Source: Actinobacillus sp.
GTDB lineage: Bacteria > Pseudomonadota > Gammaproteobacteria > Enterobacterales > Pasteurellaceae
Reading direction: 5' to 3'
Assembly (NCBI GenBank): GCA_020026155.1
Contig: JAHHQX010000023.1
Span: 1 to 19,632 of the forward strand
DNA: 19,632 nucleotides
Part shown: in pieces, positions 1 to 6,126 of the stretch
Layout of the letters: the number at the start of each line of letters is the position of its first letter
Numbering within the stretch: position 1 is the first letter of the stretch
Notes under the pieces: generated by a model
Database searches by the model: none
What the model saw: only the letters and a program-made list of their open reading frames with translations
Told to the model about the DNA's origin: nothing
Made by a program: the position numbers and the translations under genes

Positions 1-1
1 C

Positions 2-30
2 AAAAAAGGGAGCCGAAGCTCCCTTTTTTT
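2..30 (-). terminator. Intrinsic terminator of the str operon
   Basis: A 6-bp GC-rich stem (GGGAGC 8-13, GCTCCC 18-23) closes a CGAA tetraloop. It is flanked by A2-A7 and T24-T30, so the stem can extend to about 12 bp and is followed by a U-run in either direction. It starts 17 bases past the tuf stop codon, so it ends the leftward rpsL-rpsG-fusA-tuf transcript. The symmetry also lets it stop rightward transcription. Confidence 0.93.
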
Positions 31-46
31 AAGCGTAAATCGCTAA

Positions 47-1231
47 TTATTTGATGATGTTTGCAACAACACCAGCACCAACGGTACGGCCACCTTCACG
101 GATAGCGAAACGTAAACCTTGGTCCATTGCGATTGGGTGAATTAGGCTAACAGTCATTTTGATGTTGTCGCCTGGCATTACCATTTCTACGCCTTCTGGT
201 AATTCGATTGTACCAGTTACGTCAGTTGTACGGAAGTAGAACTGTGGACGGTAACCTTTGAAGAATGGAGTATGACGACCACCTTCATCTTTTGAAAGTA
301 CGTATACTTCAGCTTCGAAGTCTGTGTGTGGAGTGATTGAACCTGGTTTCGCTAATACTTGACCACGTTCGATTTCTTCACGTTTTGTACCACGTAATAA
401 TGCACCGATGTTTTCACCTGCACGACCTTCGTCAAGTAATTTACGGAACATTTCAACACCAGTTACAGTTGTTTTCGCAGTTGGTTTGATACCTACGATT
501 TCAACTTCATCACCAGTACGGATGATACCGCGTTCTACACGACCAGTTACTACTGTACCACGACCAGAGATTGAGAACACATCTTCGATTGGAAGAAGGA
601 ATGGTTGGTCGATTGCACGTTCTGGTTCTGGGATGTAGCTGTCTAGTGCTTCAGCTAATTCAAGGATTTTACCTTCCCATTCTGCATCGCCTTCTAATGC
701 TTTTAATGCAGAACCACGGATGATTGGAATATCATCACCTGGGAAGTCGTATTGAGATAGAAGTTCACGAACTTCCATTTCTACTAATTCTAATAATTCT
801 TCGTCATCCACCATATCGCATTTGTTTAAGAATACGATGATGTAAGGTACACCTACTTGGCGACCTAAAAGGATGTGTTCACGAGTTTGTGGCATTGGAC
901 CATCAGTTGCTGCTACTACTAAGATAGCACCGTCCATTTGAGCCGCACCTGTAATCATATTTTTAACATAGTCGGCGTGTCCTGGGCAGTCTACGTGTGC
1001 GTAGTGGCGAGTTGGAGTATCGTATTCAACGTGTGAAGTGTTGATGGTGATACCACGTGCTTTTTCTTCTGGTGCGTTATCGATTTGGTCGAATGCACGA
1101 GCAGAACCGCCGTAGTGTTTTGCTAATACGTTAGTGATAGCTGCAGTTAAAGTTGTTTTACCATGGTCAACGTGACCGATTGTACCAACGTTAACGTGCG
1201 GTTTAGTACGTTCAAATTTTTCTTTAGACAT
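47..1231 (-). CDS. tuf: Elongation factor Tu
   Basis: EF-Tu is the GTPase that carries aminoacyl-tRNA to the ribosomal A site in the cytoplasm. The 394-residue product has the usual family length. GTP-binding motifs are G1 GHVDHGKT (19-26), the switch I segment around RGITI (59-63), DCPGH (81-85) and NKCD (136-139). The beta-barrel domains 2 and 3 follow, and the protein ends in the expected GVVANIIK. The ATG is preceded by an AAGGAA ribosome binding site. It is the last gene of the str operon, 66 bases after fusA. Pasteurellaceae usually carry a second tuf copy elsewhere, so tufA versus tufB cannot be decided here. Nothing in the gene looks damaged. Confidence 0.99.
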   Translation of the reverse strand: MSKEKFERTKPHVNVGTIGHVDHGKTTLTAAITNVLAKHYGGSARAFDQIDNAPEEKARGITINTSHVEYDTPTRHYAHVDCPGHADYVKNMITGAAQMDGAILVVAATDGPMPQTREHILLGRQVGVPYIIVFLNKCDMVDDEELLELVEMEVRELLSQYDFPGDDIPIIRGSALKALEGDAEWEGKILELAEALDSYIPEPERAIDQPFLLPIEDVFSISGRGTVVTGRVERGIIRTGDEVEIVGIKPTAKTTVTGVEMFRKLLDEGRAGENIGALLRGTKREEIERGQVLAKPGSITPHTDFEAEVYVLSKDEGGRHTPFFKGYRPQFYFRTTDVTGTIELPEGVEMVMPGDNIKMTVSLIHPIAMDQGLRFAIREGGRTVGAGVVANIIK

Positions 1232-1256
1232 TTCTAATGTTTCCTTAATGATTAAG

Positions 1257-1281
1257 ACTGTGGCACATACTATGCCACAGT
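1257..1281. promoter_or_regulatory. fusA-tuf intercistronic hairpin, terminator-like on the + strand
   Basis: This is a perfect 9-bp inverted repeat: ACTGTGGCA at 1257-1265, a 7-base loop, and TGCCACAGT at 1273-1281. On the + strand, antisense to the operon, a T-run follows directly (1281-1285), giving a textbook intrinsic terminator for rightward RNA. Read in the operon direction the stem is followed by UCUUAAUC rather than a U-run. It should therefore be a weak terminator, attenuator or processing site between fusA and tuf. The function is inferred. Confidence 0.6.
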
Positions 1282-1297
1282 TTTTAAAAACAAGTAA

Positions 1298-3403
1298 TTA
1301 TTTTTTACGTGCTTCGATAACAGCTTCAGCAACGTTTTTCGGAGCTTCAGCGTATTTAAACGGTTCCATAGAGTAAGAAGCACGACCTTGAGTTTGTGAA
1401 CGAAGGTCAGTTGCGTAACCGAACATTTCTGAAAGTGGTACTTCAGCATCGATTTTAACGATGTGTTCATTAGCTTCTTGTCCATTTACCATAGCACGAC
1501 GACGGCTTAAGTCACCAATTACGTCACCAACATATTCTGGTGGAGTTTCAACTTCAACTTTCATAATTGGTTCTAATAATACTGGGTTAGCTTTTGCGAA
1601 TGCTGCTTTAAATGCTAAAGATGCAGCAAGTTTAAATGCTAATTCAGATGAGTCCACATCGTGGTATGAACCGAAGTGTAAGCGTACACCAACATCAACT
1701 ACTGGGTAACCTGCTAAAGGACCAGATTTAAGTTGTTCTTGGATACCTTTGTCAACTGCAGGGATGTATTCAGTTGGAATTACACCACCTTTGATTTCGT
1801 TAACAAATTCGTAGCCTTTTTCGCTTTCTGGATCTAATGGGTATAAGTCAAGAACAACGTGACCGTATTGACCGCGACCACCAGATTGTTTTGCGTGTTT
1901 ACCTTCAACGTCGTTAACACGTGTGCGGATAGTTTCACGGTAAGATACTTGTGGTTTACCGATGTTAGCTTCCACTTTGAATTCACGTTTCATACGGTCA
2001 ACGATGATGTCTAAGTGTAATTCACCCATACCAGAGATGATAGTTTCACCAGATTCTTCATCAGTGTGTACACGGAATGAAGGGTCTTCTTGTGCTAAAC
2101 GACCTAATGCAAGACCCATTTTTTCTTGGTCAGCTTTAGTTTTAGGTTCAACAGCAACAGAGATTACTGGTTCTGGGAATTCCATACGTTCTAAGATGAT
2201 TGGTGCATCTTGAGTACATAAAGTGTCACCAGTTGCTACGTCTTTAAGACCGATAGCAGCTGCGATGTCACCTGCACGAACTTCTTTGATTTCTTCACGT
2301 TTGTTAGAGTGCATTTGTACGATACGACCAAAACGTTCACGTTTTTGTTTAACTGAGTTAAGTACAGTATCACCAGAGTTAATAACACCTGAATATACAC
2401 GGAAGAATGTTAAGTTACCAACGAATGGGTCAGTTGCGATTTTAAATGCAAGTGATGCAAATGGTTCATCATCGCTAGCGTGACGTTCATCTGGTTCGTC
2501 AGTTAAAGTTACACCTTGAATTGGTGGAACGTCTGTAGGTGCTGGTAAGTAATCGATTACCGCGTCAAGCATTGCTTGAACACCTTTGTTTTTGAATGCA
2601 GAACCGCAAGTTACAAGGATGATTTCAGTGTCTAATACACGTTTACGTAAACCACCTTTGATTTCTTCTTCAGTTAATTCATCACCGTTTAGGTATTTTT
2701 CCATTAATTCTTCAGAAGATTCAGCTGCTGCTTCAACTAGGTTTTGATGCCATTCTTCACATGCTTCAACCATGTCTGCAGGGATGTCTTCGTAAGTGAA
2801 AGTCATACCTTGGTCAGCTTCATTCCAGTTGATTGCTTGCATTTTAACAAGGTCAACAACACCTTTGAAGTTGTCTTCAGCACCGATTGGTAATTGAAGA
2901 GGAACTGCGATACCGCCTAAACGAGATTTGATTTGTTCAACTACGCGTAGGAAGTTTGCACCAGTACGGTCCATTTTGTTAACGAACGCGATACGTGGAA
3001 CATGATATTTGTTAGCTTGACGCCATACAGTTTCTGATTGAGGTTGTACACCACCTACCGCACAGTAAACCATTACCGCACCATCAAGTACACGCATAGA
3101 ACGTTCTACTTCAACTGTGAAGTCAACGTGTCCCGGAGTATCGATGATGTTGATACGGTGTTGTGGGTATTGTTGTGACATACCGCTCCAGAAAGCAGTT
3201 GTTGCCGCAGAAGTGATAGTGATACCACGTTCTTGTTCTTGTTCCATCCAGTCCATAGTCGCTGCACCGTCGTGAACTTCACCGATTTTGTGACTTACAC
3301 CAGTATAGAATAAGATACGTTCTGAAGTGGTTGTTTTACCTGCGTCGATATGAGCACTGATACCGATGTTACGGTAACGCTCAATAGGGGTTTTACGAGC
3401 CAT
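1298..3403 (-). CDS. fusA: Elongation factor G
   Basis: EF-G is the GTPase that drives ribosomal translocation and, with RRF, ribosome recycling. At 701 residues it is close to the 704 of E. coli EF-G. The G domain shows AHIDAGKTT (17-25), RGITI (59-63), DTPGH (88-92) and NKMD (142-145). The C-terminal domains include the HAKQSGGRGQYGHV segment of domain IV and the GRASYSMEPFKYAE segment near the end. The ATG has an AAAGGAAG ribosome binding site. It is third in the str operon, after rpsG and before tuf. The 114-base gap to rpsG is long compared with the E. coli operon and contains a hairpin, so EF-G may be less tightly coupled to S7 translation here. Confidence 0.99.
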   Translation of the reverse strand: MARKTPIERYRNIGISAHIDAGKTTTSERILFYTGVSHKIGEVHDGAATMDWMEQEQERGITITSAATTAFWSGMSQQYPQHRINIIDTPGHVDFTVEVERSMRVLDGAVMVYCAVGGVQPQSETVWRQANKYHVPRIAFVNKMDRTGANFLRVVEQIKSRLGGIAVPLQLPIGAEDNFKGVVDLVKMQAINWNEADQGMTFTYEDIPADMVEACEEWHQNLVEAAAESSEELMEKYLNGDELTEEEIKGGLRKRVLDTEIILVTCGSAFKNKGVQAMLDAVIDYLPAPTDVPPIQGVTLTDEPDERHASDDEPFASLAFKIATDPFVGNLTFFRVYSGVINSGDTVLNSVKQKRERFGRIVQMHSNKREEIKEVRAGDIAAAIGLKDVATGDTLCTQDAPIILERMEFPEPVISVAVEPKTKADQEKMGLALGRLAQEDPSFRVHTDEESGETIISGMGELHLDIIVDRMKREFKVEANIGKPQVSYRETIRTRVNDVEGKHAKQSGGRGQYGHVVLDLYPLDPESEKGYEFVNEIKGGVIPTEYIPAVDKGIQEQLKSGPLAGYPVVDVGVRLHFGSYHDVDSSELAFKLAASLAFKAAFAKANPVLLEPIMKVEVETPPEYVGDVIGDLSRRRAMVNGQEANEHIVKIDAEVPLSEMFGYATDLRSQTQGRASYSMEPFKYAEAPKNVAEAVIEARKK

Positions 3404-3465
3404 TCGTTCTTCCTTTCTTTGGGATTTAGTCTTATAAAATAAAACTAAAATTTTATATATGGATA

Positions 3466-3496
3466 AGGCTTCATCACAGATGCTGAGATGAAGCCT
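3466..3496 (-). promoter_or_regulatory. rpsG-fusA intercistronic hairpin
   Basis: This is a perfect 10-bp inverted repeat: AGGCTTCATC at 3466-3475, an 11-base loop, and GATGAAGCCT at 3487-3496. It begins 21 bases past the rpsG stop codon. No U-run follows in the leftward direction (the next bases are UAUCC), so full termination is unlikely. An AT-rich stretch (3428-3460) lies between it and fusA. A pause or partial terminator, an RNase processing barrier or an mRNA-stability element are all possible. The structure is visible; the role is inferred. Confidence 0.5.
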
Positions 3497-3517
3497 AAAA
3501 GCTTAATCGCTAACTGA

Positions 3518-3988
3518 TTACCAACGGTAATGAGCAAATGCTTTGTTAGCTTCTGCCATGCGGTGAACGTCTTCACGTTTTTTAACCGCTGCACCTTTGT
3601 TTTCAGACGCATCTGATAATTCGTTAGCTAAACGTAAAGCCATTGATTTATCACCACGTTTGCGTGCTGCATCCACAATCCAACGCATACCTAGTGCGTT
3701 ACGACGTACTGGACGTACTTCTACTGGCACTTGGTAGGTAGAACCACCAACACGGCGGGATTTAACTTCTACTGTTGGGCGAACATTTTCTAATGCGATT
3801 TCAAAAGCTTCTAAAGGTTCTTTACCTGTACGTTGAGCTAATGTATCTAGCGCATTGTAAACGATTTTTTCAGCGATAGATTTTTTACCATCTACCATTA
3901 AAACATTGATAAATTTAGCAAGTAATTCTGAACCGAATTTCGGATCTGGAAGGATCTTGCGTTGTCCAATAACACGACGACGTGGCAT
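3518..3988 (-). CDS. rpsG: 30S ribosomal protein S7
   Basis: S7 is a primary binder of the 3' major domain of 16S rRNA, nucleates assembly of the 30S head, and lies near the E site. The 156-residue product matches the short form of the family (E. coli K-12 carries a C-terminal extension). It begins with the expected MPRRRVIGQRKILPDPKF, contains the VGGSTYQVPVEVRP beta-hairpin region, and ends in AHYRW. A GGAG ribosome binding site lies 8 bases before the ATG. It is the second gene of the str operon. In E. coli, S7 is the translational repressor of this operon, and a candidate binding structure lies upstream at 4022-4063. Confidence 0.99.
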   Translation of the reverse strand: MPRRRVIGQRKILPDPKFGSELLAKFINVLMVDGKKSIAEKIVYNALDTLAQRTGKEPLEAFEIALENVRPTVEVKSRRVGGSTYQVPVEVRPVRRNALGMRWIVDAARKRGDKSMALRLANELSDASENKGAAVKKREDVHRMAEANKAFAHYRW

Positions 3989-4021
3989 TGTAAATTCTCC
4001 GTATTTATATTTCAGGATTGT

Positions 4022-4063
4022 CCAAAACTCAATATGAGAAATTTCTCAAAACTGGAGTTTAGG
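4022..4063 (-). promoter_or_regulatory. Candidate S7 autoregulatory hairpin between rpsL and rpsG
   Basis: The 120-base rpsL-rpsG gap holds nested inverted repeats. An outer stem pairs CCAAAACTC (4022-4030) with GAGTTTAGG (4055-4063), with one A-A mismatch. Inside it is the perfect 14-base palindrome TGAGAAATTTCTCA (4035-4048). In E. coli the S7 repressor site lies in the same intercistronic region, where S7 binding blocks coupled translation of rpsG and fusA. The structure can be seen directly. Assigning it to S7 rests on its position, not on a sequence match. Confidence 0.45.
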
Positions 4064-4108
4064 GTTTATATAGTTAATAAGCGTTTGGCCTTACTTAACG
4101 GAGAACCA

Positions 4109-4483
4109 TTAAGCTTTAGGACGTTTAACGCCGTATTTAGAACGTGCTTGTTTACGATCTTTAACGCCTGCACAGTCAAGTGCACCACGTACGGTGTGAT
4201 AACGCACACCCGGTAAATCTTTAACACGACCACCACGGATAAGCACAACACTGTGCTCTTGAAGGTTGTGACCTTCACCGCCGATATATGAAGTTACTTC
4301 GTAACCGTTAGTTAAACGAACACGACATACTTTACGTAACGCTGAGTTCGGTTTTTTAGGTGTAGTAGTGTATACACGAGTACACACGCCACGTTTCTGT
4401 GGACAAGCTTCCAAAGCAGGAACGAGGTTTTTTGCAACCTTTTTAACACGCGGGTTGCGTACTAGCTGGTTGATAGTTGCCAT
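4109..4483 (-). CDS. rpsL: 30S ribosomal protein S12
   Basis: S12 sits at the 30S decoding centre and controls codon-anticodon fidelity. It is also the streptomycin-resistance protein. The 124-residue product is full length and nearly identical to E. coli S12, from MATINQLVRNPR to KYGVKRPKA. Lys43 (in TTTPKKPNS) and Lys88 (in GGRVKDLPG), the common streptomycin-resistance positions, are both unmutated, so the protein looks streptomycin-sensitive. Asp89, the target of RimO methylthiolation, is present. A GGAG ribosome binding site precedes the ATG. It is the first gene of the str operon, about 70 bases downstream of the predicted transcription start. Confidence 0.99.
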   Translation of the reverse strand: MATINQLVRNPRVKKVAKNLVPALEACPQKRGVCTRVYTTTPKKPNSALRKVCRVRLTNGYEVTSYIGGEGHNLQEHSVVLIRGGRVKDLPGVRYHTVRGALDCAGVKDRKQARSKYGVKRPKA

Positions 4484-4535
4484 TAAAAAGCTCCAGTTTA
4501 ATTGTTATTCATAAAAGAATGTATATTTATTAAGC

Positions 4536-4552
4536 CTATCTAAAAAAGATAG
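4536..4552 (-). promoter_or_regulatory. 5'-terminal leader hairpin of the str mRNA
   Basis: CTATCT (4536-4541) and AGATAG (4547-4552) form a 6-bp stem around a 5-base loop that is all U in the RNA. The predicted transcription start (4553-4554) places this hairpin within one or two bases of the mRNA 5' end, where it could slow RppH/RNase E attack. No U-run follows it, so it is not an attenuator of the usual type. The remaining leader to rpsL is AT-rich and otherwise featureless. Confidence 0.45.
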
Positions 4553-4559
4553 ACGGGGA

Positions 4560-4588
4560 ATTCTATTATTCTCATTTTGTAATGTCAA
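4560..4588 (-). promoter_or_regulatory. Sigma-70 promoter of the str operon
   Basis: Read on the minus strand: a -35 TTGACA (4583-4588, perfect consensus), a 17-base spacer and a -10 TAGAAT (4560-4565). The bases between -10 and the start are TCCCCG. Such a C/G-rich discriminator is the hallmark of promoters repressed by ppGpp/DksA, as expected for ribosomal protein genes. It lies in the 142-base gap between hslO and rpsL. No terminator for hslO is visible upstream, so some readthrough is possible. Confidence 0.85.
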
Positions 4589-4625
4589 GAAATATACCAA
4601 ATTTCTATGACAACTCAGCGTCAAA

Positions 4626-5498
4626 TTAATGTACGCTTCCTTTCATTTTAGTCAATTTTTCTTTATCAAAACTATAATGTTTACCACAACATTCACATTG
4701 CATATCAATGGCACCATTACGTTCCGCTAAAATACTATCAATTTCATCATCACCTAACATAAGAAGTGCATTACCTGAACGTTCTTCTGAGCAGCCACAG
4801 AAGAAAGTAACATCTTCAGCTGGATAAATTTCTACGGTTTCTTCATGGAATAAGCGATAAAGCAATTCTTCTGCGGTTAACGTGAAAAGTTCTTCTTTTG
4901 TTGCAGTGGCAGCAAGCGTAGCTAAATGTTCGAAGTCATTTTCTGTACCTGTACCATCCGGCATCACCTGTAACAATAACCCTGCGGCTACTGGTTTTCC
5001 ATTTTCTTCACCGGTCATGATGACAAGTTGCGTTTCTAATTGTTCAGAGCGTTTGAAGTATTCTTCTAAGCAACCAGTTAACGTTGGACGGCTCAATTCC
5101 ACAATTCCTTGATAGCGTTCACCTTCTTGAGGGGCAATCGTAATCACTAATACCCCTTTGCCGATCATCTCTGCTAAAGACATGTCATCTTTAATGTCAC
5201 CTTGCAAACGAGCAACCGCACGAAGTTGTTGCTGATCATTTCCGTTTACTACTGCTAAACTTAATGGTCCATCGCCTTGTAATTGTAAAGTGATATTTCC
5301 TTTAAATTTCAAAGTCGCTGTTAATAAAGCCGTTGCAACCATCATTTCACCCAATAAATCCTGAACTGGGCGTGGATATTGGTGCGTATTCAATGTTTCA
5401 TCAAAGGTTTTATTTAAGCGAACCCATTCCCCGCGGACACCACGATCTTTAAATAGGTAACGGTATAATTTGTCGTTATCTTTCATGTAATCTGTCAT
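4626..5498 (-). CDS. hslO: Hsp33 redox-regulated holdase chaperone
   Basis: Hsp33 is a cytoplasmic holdase that binds unfolding proteins during oxidative stress. It is inactive while four cysteines hold zinc, and it activates when they oxidise. The 290-residue product matches the family length. The zinc switch has CxC at Cys234/Cys236 and CxxC at Cys268/Cys271, with 31 residues between. The CxxC reads CECC, giving an extra cysteine at 270. The N-terminal substrate-binding core carries YRYLFKDRGVRGEWVRL and GEMMVATALL. The ATG follows a GAGAG site, and a second Met at position 5 is a less likely start. It lies 22 bases after hslR in the same direction, the order seen in E. coli. Confidence 0.97.
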   Translation of the reverse strand: MTDYMKDNDKLYRYLFKDRGVRGEWVRLNKTFDETLNTHQYPRPVQDLLGEMMVATALLTATLKFKGNITLQLQGDGPLSLAVVNGNDQQQLRAVARLQGDIKDDMSLAEMIGKGVLVITIAPQEGERYQGIVELSRPTLTGCLEEYFKRSEQLETQLVIMTGEENGKPVAAGLLLQVMPDGTGTENDFEHLATLAATATKEELFTLTAEELLYRLFHEETVEIYPAEDVTFFCGCSEERSGNALLMLGDDEIDSILAERNGAIDMQCECCGKHYSFDKEKLTKMKGSVH

Positions 5499-5520
5499 AA
5501 TTTTCTCTCATATCTAAAGG

Positions 5521-5949
5521 TTATTGATGAGACTTAAACTCAATAAGTTCTCGTCTTTCTTTTTTGGTTGGTCGACGCTCTGGATTTGGCATGCTCAACG
5601 CGCCATATTTCCGAGCTTCTGCAATTTGTTCACGTTTGGTTATACTGGCTTCAGTTTCTTTATATAATTTTTGTGCATCTGGAGCAGGTCCACGTTTTTC
5701 GGTTACGCCAAGAATAATAATTTCTTTTTGTACATTTCCCTGGGATAAACGAATACTATCCCCTACTTTCACCTCTTTATTAGGTTTTACACGCTGTTGG
5801 TTATAATGAACCTTCCCACCATCTATCATAGCTTTAGCTAAACTACGTGTTTTATAAAACCGAGCAGCCCATAACCATTTATCTAATCTTACCGTTGGCT
5901 GAGCCGCGTTATTTTCGAATTCTTTTTCACTTTTTTGCATATTTCTCAT
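5521..5949 (-). CDS. hslR: Hsp15, heat-shock 50S-recycling RNA-binding protein
   Basis: Hsp15 binds free 50S subunits that still hold a peptidyl-tRNA after a translation failure, and helps recycle them. The 142-residue product has an S4 RNA-binding domain from about residue 19 (VRLDKWLWAARFYKTRSLA, then GGKVHYNQQRVKPN and the GDSIRL turn). A very basic C-terminal tail follows (ERRPTKKERREL). The E. coli protein is 133 residues. The start is uncertain: Met1 and Met4 (5940) both have only weak upstream GAG sites. The gene heads a two-gene unit with hslO. The 177-base divergent gap to the OPT transporter is AT-rich, and no clear leftward promoter could be fixed in it. Confidence 0.93.
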   Translation of the reverse strand: MRNMQKSEKEFENNAAQPTVRLDKWLWAARFYKTRSLAKAMIDGGKVHYNQQRVKPNKEVKVGDSIRLSQGNVQKEIIILGVTEKRGPAPDAQKLYKETEASITKREQIAEARKYGALSMPNPERRPTKKERRELIEFKSHQ

Positions 5950-6060
5950 AATAATTTGCTCACAAAACCGTTTTAAATCGTAATTTTTCTAATTTCTTTC
6001 CAAATTTTTCAGCAAATTTAGATTTATTTTAATTTTAATTTAAAAAAATAGGCAATATAT

Positions 6061-6089
6061 TTGACATTATCTTAATTTCATTATAATAC
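6061..6089 (+). promoter_or_regulatory. Sigma-70 promoter of the OPT transporter gene
   Basis: A perfect -35 TTGACA (6061-6066) is followed by overlapping -10 candidates: TATAAT (6082-6087, 15-base spacer) or TAATAC (6084-6089, 17-base spacer). Transcription should start near 6095, giving a leader of about 30 bases before the AGGAG site and GTG start. The surrounding AT-rich tract (5985-6060) resembles an UP element. Confidence 0.7.
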
Positions 6090-6126
6090 TTTCCTAATAG
6101 CGATAAATAAAACTTAGGAGTTTTCC

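Noticed and set aside
4066..4278. Open reading frames antisense to or out of frame with rpsL and the other str genes
   Set aside because: They overlap highly conserved genes, lack ribosome binding sites, and their translations resemble no protein family.
4566..4625. Terminator between hslO and rpsL
   Set aside because: No GC-rich stem followed by a U-run was found. hslO transcription may read into the str operon.
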